Below, one piece after another: positions 1 through 9,582 of a stretch of DNA of 64,000 nucleotides. This DNA comes from Shewanella ulleungensis. Lineage in GTDB: Bacteria; Pseudomonadota; Gammaproteobacteria; Enterobacterales; Shewanellaceae. Under the pieces are notes generated by a model. That model did not search any database. It worked only from the letters and a program-made list of their open reading frames with translations, and was not told where the DNA came from. A program made the translations under genes and the position numbers. How positions within the stretch are numbered: the stretch's first letter is position 1; the number at the start of each line of letters is the position of its first letter. The DNA lies in assembly GCF_014648315.1 (NCBI RefSeq), contig NZ_BMQW01000012.1:42356-106355 (forward strand). Direction: 5' to 3'.

Positions 1-17
1 GAATGAGGTCTAAAACA

Positions 18-1382
18 TTAGCTTTTTATTTTAACAGGGCGCTGCCAACCAGCGATATGACGTTGCTTTACACGTGTGATAACAAGTTCATCTTCTGCAA
101 CATCTTTAGTAATAGTAGAGCCGGCACCCAAGGTCGCATTTTTACCAATAGTCACGGGAGCAACTAATTGGGTATCGCTTCCCACAAATACGCCGTCTTC
201 TATGGTGGTAATAAACTTGTTAGCACCATCGTAGTTACAGGTAATGGTACCTGCACCAATATTAACACCGGCACCAATAACCGCATCACCGAGATAAGCT
301 AAATGACCCGCTTTAGAGCCAGCACCTAACACTGATTTTTTGATTTCAACAAAGTTACCAATATGTGCATCTTCTTTAAGCTCAGCTCCAGGGCGTAAAC
401 GAGCAAAAGGTCCAGCACTGGCTGCTTGCCCAAGCTTAGCTCCTTCAACGATGGTATAAGGTTTAATTTCGGCGTTATCTGCAATTTCACAATTAATCAA
501 AATAGCGCCGGCACCAATAGTGACATTATTACCTAATACTACTTTACCTTGGAAAATGACATTTACATCAATCATCACATCCATACCAACAGTAACATCA
601 CCGCGAATATCAATACGCGCAGGATCACGTAAATTGGCACCCTCTAGCATGAGCTTTTCAGCTGCACGAGCTTGGTATGCACGCTCTAACTGTGCTAATT
701 GCACACGATTATTGGCACCTTCAACTTCAATGGCTGACTGAGGTTGTGACGTGGTAATAGCAATACCATCCGCATGTGCCATCGCAATAATGTCTGTTAG
801 ATAATACTCACCTTGAGCATTGTTGTTTGATAAGCGATTCAACCACGCTTTTAATTGTTTTCCAGGTACAGCCATGATGCCGGTATTAACTTCAGTGATT
901 TTTAATTGGTCTGCATTTGCATCTTTTTGCTCAACGATACCGACCACTTTACCGAACTCTCTCACTATGCGGCCATAACCTGAAGGGTTAACAAGATTAA
1001 CAGTTAAAATAGCGAGGCCATTTTTATCACGTGCAGCAAGCAAGCTTTCGAGTGTTGATTGTTGGATAAGGGGGACATCACCATAAAGAATGAGTACGGT
1101 ATCATCATCGTTAATGTTTGGATTGGCTTGAGCAACAGCATGACCTGTGCCTAGTTGCTCGGCTTGCAATACCCAATTTAATGTTTGTTCACCTAATGCC
1201 GCTTGCAACTTGTCGGCACCATAACCGTAAACCAGTTGAATCGCTTGTGAACCTAATGAGTTAGCTGTGTCGATAACATGCTGAACCATACTTTTATGGG
1301 CAATTGGATGCAGTACTTTAGGTAAATCTGAGCGCATGCGAGTTCCTTTGCCTGCAGCTAAGATAACAACATTTAACGACAT
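18..1382 (-). CDS. glmU: Bifunctional UDP-N-acetylglucosamine pyrophosphorylase / glucosamine-1-phosphate acetyltransferase
   Basis: Cytoplasmic enzyme that acetylates glucosamine-1-phosphate and then uridylates it to UDP-GlcNAc, the precursor of peptidoglycan and lipopolysaccharide. The 454-residue protein has the nucleotidyltransferase signature LAAGKGTRM at residues 8-16. Its C-terminal half is a left-handed beta-helix of hexapeptide repeats containing AGHLAYLGD and NIGAGTITCNYDG, which hold the acetyltransferase site. I start at the ATG at 1382, preceded by AAGGGA; the frame stays open 10 codons further upstream without support. It lies downstream of atpC, as in E. coli, but behind a terminator. 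Length matches the E. coli enzyme (456). Confidence 0.97.
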   Translation of the reverse strand: MSLNVVILAAGKGTRMRSDLPKVLHPIAHKSMVQHVIDTANSLGSQAIQLVYGYGADKLQAALGEQTLNWVLQAEQLGTGHAVAQANPNINDDDTVLILYGDVPLIQQSTLESLLAARDKNGLAILTVNLVNPSGYGRIVREFGKVVGIVEQKDANADQLKITEVNTGIMAVPGKQLKAWLNRLSNNNAQGEYYLTDIIAMAHADGIAITTSQPQSAIEVEGANNRVQLAQLERAYQARAAEKLMLEGANLRDPARIDIRGDVTVGMDVMIDVNVIFQGKVVLGNNVTIGAGAILINCEIADNAEIKPYTIVEGAKLGQAASAGPFARLRPGAELKEDAHIGNFVEIKKSVLGAGSKAGHLAYLGDAVIGAGVNIGAGTITCNYDGANKFITTIEDGVFVGSDTQLVAPVTIGKNATLGAGSTITKDVAEDELVITRVKQRHIAGWQRPVKIKS

Positions 1383-1488
1383 AATTAATCCCTTCAAACA
1401 ACATAAATTCAAATTGGCGCTATTTTAGCTTAATCTCAATACAAATGGAAAAACTCACTTTGTAGTATTTTCAATATAAAATGGCAAT

Positions 1489-1519
1489 AAAAAAGGCGAC
1501 TCATAATGAGTCGCCTTTT
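1489..1519 (-). terminator. Rho-independent terminator of the atp operon
   Basis: A near-perfect hairpin with arms 1491-1503 and 1507-1519 (core GGCGACTCA/TGAGTCGCC) and a 3-nt loop. On the minus strand it is followed by a run of six T. It lies between the atpC stop and the glmU start, so it should end most atp transcripts and reduce read-through into glmU. Confidence 0.9.
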
Positions 1520-1537
1520 CAGCGTCAAATAATCAGA

Positions 1538-1966
1538 TTATCTGGTGATATTTCGCTTGATGGTTTCAACTACTTTCAATTGAGCCAAAGATTTGGCCAA
1601 TTCGATAGCAGCAGCTTCGTAATTGAAGTCGGCGCCAGCATTCGCAATTGCTTGCTCTGCACGTTCCTTCGCTTTTAAAGCGGCTTTTTCATCAATATCA
1701 TCGGCACGTAATGCTACATCAGCAAGTACTGAGATTGCAGTAGGTTGTACTTCCAGTAAACCACCTGAAAGATACAACACTTCTTCACTACCATCTTGCT
1801 TGATAAAGCGCGCCATACCAGGCTTGATTGTTGTTAGTAGAGCAACGTGGTTAGGCATAATACCTAACTCACCTTCAGCGCCGTTCACTTCAAAAAAGCT
1901 CACTTCGCCGTGGTAAATGCTGTCTTCTGCACTAACAATATCAAGTTGGACTGTTTTGGCTGCCAT
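1538..1966 (-). CDS. atpC: F1Fo ATP synthase subunit epsilon
   Basis: Central-stalk subunit of F1 that helps couple rotation to catalysis and can inhibit ATP hydrolysis. The 142-residue protein has the beta-sandwich N-domain (SAEDSIYHGEV, GELGIMPNHVALLT, LSGGLLEVQP) and a C-terminal helical hairpin rich in Ala, Glu and Lys. I use the ATG at 1966, six bases after AGGAG; a TTG one codon earlier would leave only three bases. It is the last gene of the atp operon, 36 bases after atpD. Confidence 0.96.
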   Translation of the reverse strand: MAAKTVQLDIVSAEDSIYHGEVSFFEVNGAEGELGIMPNHVALLTTIKPGMARFIKQDGSEEVLYLSGGLLEVQPTAISVLADVALRADDIDEKAALKAKERAEQAIANAGADFNYEAAAIELAKSLAQLKVVETIKRNITR

Positions 1967-2002
1967 CAAGTTCTCCTTAAAGAACTAAGCTTTACGGCCT
2001 AG

Positions 2003-3394
2003 TTATTTCTTTTTGTTCGCTTTTTCGATAGCTTCATCGATTGAGCCAACCATGTAGAACGCTTGCTCTGGAATGTGATCGAACTCACCTTCCAAAATAC
2101 CCTTAAATCCACGGATAGTGTCTTTTAGAGAAACGTACTTACCAGGAGAACCTGTAAACACTTCTGCTACGAAGAAAGGTTGAGATAAGAAACGCTCAAT
2201 CTTACGTGCTCTGAATACCATGGTTTTGTCATCATCTGACAATTCATCCATACCCAAAATAGCAATAATGTCTTTTAGCTCTTTATAACGCTGTAATACA
2301 GTTTGTACACCGTTTGCAACATCATAATGCTCTTGACCAACAACCTGTGGATCTAACTGACGTGAAGTCGAGTCCAACGGGTCAACGGCTGGGTAGATAC
2401 CCAAAGAAGCAATTTGACGAGACAATACAACAGTCGCATCTAAGTGAGCGAAGGTTGTAGCTGGTGACGGATCGGTTAAATCGTCCGCAGGTACATATAC
2501 CGCTTGAACAGAAGTAATAGAACCAGACTTAGTTGAAGTGATACGTTCTTGAAGAACACCCATCTCTTCCGCTAGTGTTGGCTGATAACCTACTGCTGAC
2601 GGCATACGACCTAATAGTGCAGATACTTCAGTACCAGCAAGGGTGTAACGGTAAATGTTGTCCACGAACAACAATACGTCACGACCTTCGTCACGGAACT
2701 TTTCAGCGATACTCAGGCCCGATAACGCTACGCGTAAACGGTTTCCTGGAGGCTCGTTCATCTGACCATAAACCATGGCTACTTTGTCTAAAACGCCTGA
2801 ATCTTTCATTTCGTAGTAGAAGTCGTTACCCTCACGAGTACGCTCACCAACACCAGCGAATACTGAAAGACCTGAGTGAGCTTTAGCGATGTTGTTAATC
2901 AGTTCCATCATGTTAACTGTTTTACCAACACCAGCACCACCGAACAGACCGACTTTACCACCCTTAGCGAAAGGACAAACAAGGTCGATAACCTTGATAC
3001 CCGTCTCTAAAAGTTCAGTTGAGTTTGACTGTTCTTCGTATGAAGGAGCTGCACGGTGAATTTCATAACGCTCTTCTTCACCGATAGGACCCGCTTCATC
3101 AATTGGCTCACCTAGTACGTTCATAATACGGCCAAGGGTTGCAGCCCCTACCGGAACAGAAATTGGTGAACCTGAGTTTACTACCTCTAGACCACGACGC
3201 AGACCATCAGAAGAACCCATAGCGATGGTACGAACTACACCACCACCTAGCTGCTGCTGAACTTCCAGCACCAAACCATTGCAGGCGCCTTCGCCAGTGA
3301 TCTTCAGAGCGTCATATACTCGAGGTACAGAATCTTGTGGAAACTCTACGTCCACAACCGCGCCAATTACTTGGACAACAGTACCTGTGCTCAT
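2003..3394 (-). CDS. atpD: F1Fo ATP synthase subunit beta
   Basis: Catalytic subunit of F1, synthesising ATP from ADP and phosphate at the inner membrane. The 463-residue protein has the Walker A motif GGAGVGKT at 152-159 and GERTREG at about 183-189 with the catalytic glutamate at 184. The Walker B region is LLFVDNIYRYT. I start at the ATG at 3394 (MSTGTVVQVIG); the open frame continues upstream by 41 codons into the end of atpG but that part has no family resemblance. Full length compared with E. coli (460). Confidence 0.98.
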   Translation of the reverse strand: MSTGTVVQVIGAVVDVEFPQDSVPRVYDALKITGEGACNGLVLEVQQQLGGGVVRTIAMGSSDGLRRGLEVVNSGSPISVPVGAATLGRIMNVLGEPIDEAGPIGEEERYEIHRAAPSYEEQSNSTELLETGIKVIDLVCPFAKGGKVGLFGGAGVGKTVNMMELINNIAKAHSGLSVFAGVGERTREGNDFYYEMKDSGVLDKVAMVYGQMNEPPGNRLRVALSGLSIAEKFRDEGRDVLLFVDNIYRYTLAGTEVSALLGRMPSAVGYQPTLAEEMGVLQERITSTKSGSITSVQAVYVPADDLTDPSPATTFAHLDATVVLSRQIASLGIYPAVDPLDSTSRQLDPQVVGQEHYDVANGVQTVLQRYKELKDIIAILGMDELSDDDKTMVFRARKIERFLSQPFFVAEVFTGSPGKYVSLKDTIRGFKGILEGEFDHIPEQAFYMVGSIDEAIEKANKKK

Positions 3395-3428
3395 GATTAA
3401 TCCTCTAAACTTGATTTCGTTACCTAAC

Positions 3429-4289
3429 CTAAACCGCTGCAGCGCCTGACACAATTTCCGACAGTTCTTGCGTAATCGCAGCCTGACGGGCTTTGTTGTA
3501 GACGAGTTGCAAATCATCGATCATTTCACCAGCGTTATCTGTTGCCGCCTTCATTGCTACCATACGGGCAGCCTGTTCAGAGGCAATATTTTCAACAACG
3601 CCTTGATATACCTGAGACTCTATATAACGAGTTAATAATACATCCAAAATTTCTTTTGGATCTGGCTCGTAAATATAATCCCAAGGATAACTAGCTACTT
3701 CTTCATCTGATTTAGGTAAAGGTAGCAGCTGTTCGATCACAGGAGTCTGGGACATTGTATTAACAAATTTGTTAAACACAATATACAGACGATCCAGTTT
3801 ACCTTCGTTGTAAGCTTTTAACATGACACGTACAGTGCCAATCAAATCAACAAGTTTTGGCGCATCGCCTAAACCTGATGCATGGGCAGATATTTCACCA
3901 CCAAAGCTTTTAAAAAACTGAACAGAACGGGCACCAATTGGGCAAAACTCAACATCTGCGCCTTGTTCTTTCCATTTTTTAACGTCTGACACAACCTTTT
4001 TGAAAAGGTTGACGTTCAAACCACCACAAAGACCACGGTCGGTTGCTACTACTATGTAACCAACCCGCTTGGCATCTCTCACCTCTAAATAGGGGTGTTT
4101 ATACTCGAGAGTACCTTGCGCTACGTGACCGATCACCTTACGCATATTTTCTGCATATGGACGGCTTGCTGCCATGCGTTCTTGCGCTTTACGCATTTTG
4201 CTGGCTGCTACCATTTCCATAGCGGAAGTGATCTTCTGAGTATTTTTAACACTCGCGATCTTGGTTTTAATCTCTTTAGCGCTGGCCAT
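3429..4289 (-). CDS. atpG: F1Fo ATP synthase subunit gamma
   Basis: Rotating central shaft of F1. The 286-residue protein starts with the conserved helix MASAKEIKTKIASVKNTQKI and ends with a matching C-terminal helix (ATDNAGEMIDDLQLVYNKAR), which together form the coiled coil inside the alpha/beta ring. The conserved block TDRGLCGGLNVN is present. Length matches the E. coli subunit (287). It lies between atpA and atpD in standard order. Confidence 0.97.
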   Translation of the reverse strand: MASAKEIKTKIASVKNTQKITSAMEMVAASKMRKAQERMAASRPYAENMRKVIGHVAQGTLEYKHPYLEVRDAKRVGYIVVATDRGLCGGLNVNLFKKVVSDVKKWKEQGADVEFCPIGARSVQFFKSFGGEISAHASGLGDAPKLVDLIGTVRVMLKAYNEGKLDRLYIVFNKFVNTMSQTPVIEQLLPLPKSDEEVASYPWDYIYEPDPKEILDVLLTRYIESQVYQGVVENIASEQAARMVAMKAATDNAGEMIDDLQLVYNKARQAAITQELSEIVSGAAAV

Positions 4290-4342
4290 CTCTACTCTCC
4301 AATCTGGGACCTGAGGTGCCTAATGACACCCCGTGTTCATTA

Positions 4343-5884
4343 TTACCAGGTTTGGGTTTCAATGAACTTGTCCATGCCTGCCTTTAACTCACCTTCGATA
4401 TCAGCGTTATAATCGCCAGTAGCGTTGATGGTGTTCATTAGGTCAGCATGTTGACTGTTCATGTATGAAAGCAGAGCGGCTTCGAAGCGACCGATTTCAT
4501 TTAAAGCAACACCTTTCAGGAAGCCTTTTTCAGCTGCGAAAATAGACACAGACTGAGCAGCAACACTCATAGGAGCATATTGTTTTTGCTTCATTAATTC
4601 GGTTACACGCTCACCATGCTCAAGCTGAGCACGAGTTGCATCATCTAAATCAGATGCAAACTGTGAGAACGCTGCAAGCTCTCGATACTGTGCTAGTGCA
4701 GTACGAATACCGCCAGACAGTTTCTTGATGATCTTAGTCTGCGCAGCACCACCAACACGAGAAACAGAAATACCTGGGTTAACTGCTGGACGAAGTCCTG
4801 AGTTAAACAAGTCAGTCTCAAGGAAGATCTGACCATCTGTAATAGAAATTACGTTGGTCGGTACGAACGCTGATACGTCACCAGCTTGGGTTTCAATAAT
4901 AGGTAACGCGGTTAACGAACCGGTTTGACCTGTTACTGCACCATTTGTGAACTTTTCTACATAGTTCACGTTTACACGTGAAGCACGCTCTAATAAACGC
5001 GAGTGTAGATAGAATACGTCACCTGGGTATGCTTCACGTCCTGGTGGACGCTTTAATAGCAATGAAATTTGACGGTAAGCAACTGCTTGCTTAGACAAAT
5101 CATCATATACGATTAACGAATCTTCACCGCGGTCACGGAAGTATTCACCCATAGAACAACCAGAATATGGTGCTAAGTATTGCAGTGCGGCAGCTTCAGA
5201 AGCTGATGCAACTACAACGATAGTGTTAGCTAATGCGCCATGTTCTTCAAGTTTACGTACTACGTTGGCGATGGTAGAAGCTTTCTGACCAATAGCGACA
5301 TAGACACACTTAATACCTGAATCTTTTTGGTTGATAATTGCATCGATAGCCATCGCTGTTTTACCAGTCTGACGGTCACCAATAATCAATTCACGTTGGC
5401 CACGACCGATTGGGATCATAGCATCAACGGCTTTATAACCAGTTTGGATTGGTTGGTCTACTGACTTACGCTCAATAACACCTGGAGCAATCACTTCAAC
5501 AGGAGAGAAACCGTCGTTTTCGACAGGTCCTTTACCATCAATTGGCTCACCAAGCGTGTTAAGAACACGGCCAAGTAGTCCACGACCAACAGGTACTTCA
5601 AGAATACGACCAGTTGTTCTTACTTTTGCGCCTTCTGCTAAATTAGCATAAGGGCCCATTACTACGGCACCGACAGAATCACGTTCTAAGTTCAACGCGA
5701 TTGCAAAACGGCCACCAGGCAGTTCGATCATTTCACCTTGCATTACATCGGCTAGGCCGTTAATGCGAATGATTCCGTCGCTTACTGCAACAATAGTACC
5801 TTCGTTGCGAGCTTCACTAACGACGTTGAACTGCTCGATCCGCTGCTTAATCAGATCGCTGATTTCAGTGGAATTCAGTTGCAT
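4343..5884 (-). CDS. atpA: F1Fo ATP synthase subunit alpha
   Basis: Non-catalytic nucleotide-binding subunit of F1. The 513-residue protein is exactly the E. coli length. It has the Walker A motif GDRQTGKT at 169-176 and the block SVSRVGGAAQ, carrying the arginine finger that reaches the neighbouring catalytic site. The start is the ATG at 5884 (MQLNSTEISDLIKQRIEQF), 14 bases after atpH. Confidence 0.98.
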   Translation of the reverse strand: MQLNSTEISDLIKQRIEQFNVVSEARNEGTIVAVSDGIIRINGLADVMQGEMIELPGGRFAIALNLERDSVGAVVMGPYANLAEGAKVRTTGRILEVPVGRGLLGRVLNTLGEPIDGKGPVENDGFSPVEVIAPGVIERKSVDQPIQTGYKAVDAMIPIGRGQRELIIGDRQTGKTAMAIDAIINQKDSGIKCVYVAIGQKASTIANVVRKLEEHGALANTIVVVASASEAAALQYLAPYSGCSMGEYFRDRGEDSLIVYDDLSKQAVAYRQISLLLKRPPGREAYPGDVFYLHSRLLERASRVNVNYVEKFTNGAVTGQTGSLTALPIIETQAGDVSAFVPTNVISITDGQIFLETDLFNSGLRPAVNPGISVSRVGGAAQTKIIKKLSGGIRTALAQYRELAAFSQFASDLDDATRAQLEHGERVTELMKQKQYAPMSVAAQSVSIFAAEKGFLKGVALNEIGRFEAALLSYMNSQHADLMNTINATGDYNADIEGELKAGMDKFIETQTW

Positions 5885-5898
5885 GCTTAAACTCCCAA

Positions 5899-6432
5899 TT
5901 ACGACTGCAGCTTGTCAGACAAACGCGATAACTTACCGCTTACCGAGCCATTAATGACTAGGTCGCCTGATTTAATAATCACACCGCCAATGAGCGATGC
6001 GTCGATGCTGCAATTCAGCTTAACTTTGCGTGCGAGACGTTTCTCTAGAGAAACACTAATTTGCTGTTGTTGCTCAGAAGTCAACTCAAAAGCAGAAACC
6101 ACATCGGCTTCAACTTCTTTCGCCCACTCATTACGGTATTCAGCAAAAAGTAGCGATACTGCTGACAGTATCCCTAAACGACCGTTTTCAGCCATTACCT
6201 TTATCAGGTTTTGACCTTGCTCATTGACTTGCTCACCGCATACGTTAATAAACAGTGAAGCGAGTTCTGTACTCGCAAGAGTACCATTAAGCAATGGCTT
6301 GATTGATTCGTTTTCACTCACCAATGAAGCGAAAGTTAACATTTCTGTCCAACTTTCTACTGCTTTATGCTCAACAGCAAAATCAAAAGCTGCCTTTGCG
6401 TAAGGGCGAGCGATGGTGCTTAATTCAGCCAT
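5899..6432 (-). CDS. atpH: F1Fo ATP synthase subunit delta
   Basis: Peripheral-stalk subunit joining the b dimer to the top of F1 (the bacterial OSCP). The 177-residue protein is the length of E. coli delta. It opens with the typical ARPYAKAAFDFAVE block and ends with SLIGGVIIKSGDLVINGSV, the conserved C-terminal beta segment. The start is the ATG at 6432, 16 bases after atpF. Confidence 0.96.
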   Translation of the reverse strand: MAELSTIARPYAKAAFDFAVEHKAVESWTEMLTFASLVSENESIKPLLNGTLASTELASLFINVCGEQVNEQGQNLIKVMAENGRLGILSAVSLLFAEYRNEWAKEVEADVVSAFELTSEQQQQISVSLEKRLARKVKLNCSIDASLIGGVIIKSGDLVINGSVSGKLSRLSDKLQS

Positions 6433-6448
6433 AACTCAACTCCCTTAA

Positions 6449-6919
6449 TCAAATTTCAGCAACTAGTTTATTAACTATGTCACTGTGGGCTTCTGGATCG
6501 ATTACACGTTCAAGGATTTTCTCAGCACCAATAATGGCTAGAGAAGCAACTTGCTTACGCAAGTCATCTTTTACGCGATTACGTTCGTTTTCAATTTCTG
6601 CTTGACCCTGAGCGATAATTTTAGCGCGCTCAGTTTGTGCTTCAACTTTAGCTTCTTCAACGATTTGAGCTTTACGCTTATTAGCTTGCTCAATGATCTC
6701 GTTGGCAGTTACTTTTGCTTCTTTAAGTTGCTCAGTAGCTTTAATTTGTGCTAACTCTAGATCTTTTGCTGCACGGCCGGCATCTGCCAGACCATCAGCA
6801 ATTTTCTTCTGGCGTTCTTCGATGGCATTCATCAACGGAGGCCATACAAACTTCATGCAAAACCACACGAAGAGAATAAAGGCAACCGTCTGACCGAATA
6901 GGGTAGCGTTGAAATTCAC
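6449..6919 (-). CDS. atpF: F1Fo ATP synthase subunit b
   Basis: Peripheral-stalk subunit anchored in the membrane. The 156-residue protein, the same length as E. coli b, has one N-terminal membrane helix (about residues 5-26) followed by a long charged, Ala/Lys/Glu-rich coiled coil. The start is a GTG at 6919 following a strong AGGAGG ribosome-binding site seven to eight bases away. Confidence 0.96.
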   Translation of the reverse strand: MNFNATLFGQTVAFILFVWFCMKFVWPPLMNAIEERQKKIADGLADAGRAAKDLELAQIKATEQLKEAKVTANEIIEQANKRKAQIVEEAKVEAQTERAKIIAQGQAEIENERNRVKDDLRKQVASLAIIGAEKILERVIDPEAHSDIVNKLVAEI

Positions 6920-6956
6920 AACAGCCTCCTAGTTAGATTAAAGACAGAAGCGTTAA

Positions 6957-7208
6957 TTAAAGCATTGCACCCAATGGGTTAGTAAATAGCATAAATAGCG
7001 CAATACCTACACCGATCATAGTTACGGCATCTAGTAGACCCGCTACGATGAACATTTTAACTTGTAACATAGGCGCCATTTCTGGCTGACGTGCTGCACC
7101 TTCTAAAAACTTTCCACCTAAAAGGCCGAAACCGATAGCTGTTCCTAATGCACCCATACCAATAAGTAGAGCAACAGCAATAGCCGTCATTCCTAATACA
7201 GTTTCCAT
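6957..7208 (-). CDS. atpE: F1Fo ATP synthase subunit c
   Basis: Proteolipid of the rotating membrane ring. The 83-residue protein has two membrane helices joined by the polar loop ARQPE. The ion-carrying carboxylate is Asp60 in GLLDAV, equivalent to Asp61 of E. coli. The helix residues do not show the Gln/Glu/Ser pattern of sodium-dependent rings, so I infer proton coupling. I start at the ATG at 7208, which follows GGAG by seven bases; a TTG four codons upstream is less likely. Confidence 0.96.
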
Positions 7209-7273
7209 ATCTATCTCCAATATTCTAAATCGTTGTTATTAATGATTTAGGTCAAAAAAATTTTCGGTTACCC

Positions 7274-8068
7274 TTAGTGATCTTCATGCGCCATGCTTAA
7301 ATAAACAATAGTCAACATCATGAAAATAAATGCTTGTAAAGTAATAACTAAAATATGGAAAATTAACCAACCTAGTTGTAATCCTACACCTAGAGCAGAT
7401 AACGCCACGTTAGAACCATACATCAATGCAATAAGGATAAAAATCAACTCACCAGCGTACAAGTTACCAAATAGTCGTAAAGCCAATGAGATTGGTTTTG
7501 CGATTAGAGTTACTGTTTCTAATAATAAGTTGACGGGTATCATTGCCCAATGGTTAAAAGGCTGAAATGTTAGTTCTTTAACAAAACCTGAAACACCTTT
7601 GACTTTAATGCTGTAATAAATAATCAGCACAAACACACCAATAGCTAAGCTAAAAGTAATGTTTACGTCAGTAGTCGGAACCACTTTAAGGTATGGCACG
7701 CCTGCAAGACTTGCTGCCCAAGGCAACCAATCTACAGGGATCATATCCATGAAGTTCATCATGAAAATCCACACAAAAATAGTCAGAGCTAAAGGCGCAA
7801 TAACAGGATTGCGGCCGTGAAAGGTTTCTTTTACGCTGCTATCAACAAACTCAACAATCATCTCGACAAAACATTGAAATTTGCCAGGAACGCCTGTTGT
7901 CGCTTTCTTGCCAACACTGTAAAACAGCCATAAGAACAACATCCCAAGCCCAACCGAAAAGAGCAACGAATCAATGTGCCATGTCCAAAACCCTTCACCA
8001 ACGCTTAAATTGGTAAGGTGATGTTGGATATAGCCCTGCGGTGTTAACGCTTCACCAGTTGCAGCCAT
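7274..8068 (-). CDS. atpB: F1Fo ATP synthase subunit a
   Basis: Stator membrane subunit forming the proton half-channels against the c ring. The 264-residue polytopic protein has the conserved block ALRLFGNLYAGELIFIL, which holds the essential arginine facing the c-ring aspartate. It contains several hydrophobic helices and ends in a His/Glu/Asp tail (AHEDH). The start is the ATG at 8068; it lies 12 bases after atpI. Confidence 0.96.
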   Translation of the reverse strand: MAATGEALTPQGYIQHHLTNLSVGEGFWTWHIDSLLFSVGLGMLFLWLFYSVGKKATTGVPGKFQCFVEMIVEFVDSSVKETFHGRNPVIAPLALTIFVWIFMMNFMDMIPVDWLPWAASLAGVPYLKVVPTTDVNITFSLAIGVFVLIIYYSIKVKGVSGFVKELTFQPFNHWAMIPVNLLLETVTLIAKPISLALRLFGNLYAGELIFILIALMYGSNVALSALGVGLQLGWLIFHILVITLQAFIFMMLTIVYLSMAHEDH

Positions 8069-8080
8069 GATTCATCCCAC

Positions 8081-8470
8081 TTAACTTTGCTTGAAATATA
8101 AAGGTGCTATCCAGTGCACAACTAACGCTAATGAATAACAGGTAAAAAGTGGCATAAAACCGACTTTCATATTGATAAACACCAACGTAAACAATGCAAT
8201 GGTCAACAGCATCTTTACCGCTTCCCCCCAGTAAAAGCTTTTAACCACTTTTGCTGCAGAGCTTGCCCCACTATGTGAGAAAGCTAGGGTTGCGAATACA
8301 AAATTAGGAAGTACAGCGATAGTCGCACCTGCTAACGCAGACTGACCATACTGTGCTCCCCACATTACGAAAAATAGTATTGAAATAATACCCGCGACAA
8401 TCGCTTGTACCAGCACTAATTTATAGGCTGCTAACCTACCACGACGCGCTAAAACATTACCCAACTTCAT
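8081..8470 (-). CDS. atpI: ATP synthase accessory protein AtpI
   Basis: Small membrane protein encoded first in proteobacterial atp operons, implicated in c-ring assembly. The 129-residue sequence has four hydrophobic segments (about 17-37, 44-64, 79-98, 100-122), compatible with the family. Sequence similarity to E. coli AtpI is modest; the call rests mainly on position and topology. The start is the ATG at 8470. Confidence 0.88.
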   Translation of the reverse strand: MKLGNVLARRGRLAAYKLVLVQAIVAGIISILFFVMWGAQYGQSALAGATIAVLPNFVFATLAFSHSGASSAAKVVKSFYWGEAVKMLLTIALFTLVFINMKVGFMPLFTCYSLALVVHWIAPLYFKQS

Positions 8471-8549
8471 ATCTCCGCATTATGCTTTTCGCGGTCCTAA
8501 TGTTAAATTTAATATATTAAACTAGCCTTAAGATACAAAAAGCCTGCAA

Positions 8550-8577
8550 AGTATACCTTTTCGCGCTTTGTTTGCAA
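8550..8577 (-). promoter_or_regulatory. Probable sigma-70 promoter of the atp operon
   Basis: On the minus strand TTGCAA (8572-8577) and TATACT (8550-8555) are separated by 16 bases, about 80 bases upstream of the atpI start codon. Both hexamers are close to consensus. This is a reading of the sequence only; no start site has been measured. Confidence 0.6.
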
Positions 8578-8688
8578 CTTTGATGATGGTAAAACAACGA
8601 TTTAATGAGTGAATTGGCGCTAAATATACAAAAGTAAAAATTAGCGCTATGTCACAAAATTACTACATGAAATGGTTTAGTCAGCTTT

Positions 8689-9573
8689 TTAACGAATTTT
8701 ACTTAAAATACCGTCTAATTCAGCGAGATTCTGGTAGTTTATTACAATTTTCCCTTTGCCTTTAGTACCATGGTTAATAGCAACTTTGGCACCGAGCCTT
8801 TCAATTAACTCTTGTTCTAAACGGCTAACATCATGATCTTTAGCATGAGTTTCGGCGACTTTAGCCGGATTTAAGGCTTTATTAACTAATCGTTCAGTTT
8901 CTCGAACAGTCATTTCTTTTGATGCTACTAATCGAGCTAAATTAGTCTGTTCATCGCCCTCTATAGCCAATAAAGCACGGGCATGGCCCATGTCAATGTC
9001 ACCATACTCTAACAAACGCTTAACAGGTTCATTAAGGCTATTTAATCGCAGTAAATTAGAGACACTAGCTCTCGATTTACCAACAGCATCAGCAACTTGT
9101 TGATGTGTTAATTCAAATTCTTCTAGCAAACGCTGTAAAGCTATTGCCTCTTCCATGGCATTGAGATCTTCACGTTGAATATTCTCAATAAGCGCGATAG
9201 CAACTGCGGCTTCATCAGCCACCTGCTTAACAATACACGGGACTTTATCAAGCTTTGCTAATTGCGCTGCGCGCCAACGGCGTTCACCTGCAATAATTTC
9301 GTAATTACCATTTGCCACTTTACGTACCACAATAGGTTGAATAATCCCTTGTGAACGGATTGACTCAGCAAGCTCTTCTAACGCTTCTGGAGACATATCT
9401 TTACGCGGCTGGTATTTTCCCGTTTGAAGTTTATCCAGATCAAGGTAAATAAGTTCGCCTGCAGTCGTTAATGGCAGAGTATCTTCTGGTTGTTCGCTCT
9501 TACGACTCGCGGCATTGCTATGGCTTAATAAGGCATCCAAGCCTTTACCTAAACCGCGTTTTTTTAACGTCAT
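8689..9573 (-). CDS. parB: Chromosome partitioning protein ParB
   Basis: Centromere-binding CTPase clamp that loads at parS sites and spreads along DNA, with ParA segregating the origin. The 294-residue protein has the N-terminal ParA-contact motif RGLGKGLDALL (6-16), the CTP-binding boxes GERRWR (96-101) and ENIQRE (130-135), a helix-turn-helix at about 156-177 (THQQVADAVGKSRASVSNLL) and a short C-terminal dimerisation domain. It starts 9 bases after parA. Matching parS sequences occur at 33320, 34601 and 37655. Confidence 0.97.
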   Translation of the reverse strand: MTLKKRGLGKGLDALLSHSNAASRKSEQPEDTLPLTTAGELIYLDLDKLQTGKYQPRKDMSPEALEELAESIRSQGIIQPIVVRKVANGNYEIIAGERRWRAAQLAKLDKVPCIVKQVADEAAVAIALIENIQREDLNAMEEAIALQRLLEEFELTHQQVADAVGKSRASVSNLLRLNSLNEPVKRLLEYGDIDMGHARALLAIEGDEQTNLARLVASKEMTVRETERLVNKALNPAKVAETHAKDHDVSRLEQELIERLGAKVAINHGTKGKGKIVINYQNLAELDGILSKIR

Positions 9574-9582
9574 TATTATGTC

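Noticed and set aside
4965..4987. CACGTG with partly matching flanks inside atpA (TTTACACGTGAAGCA), a possible fourth parS
   Set aside because: The left arm is out of register with the parS palindrome; only the central hexamer and part of one arm agree.
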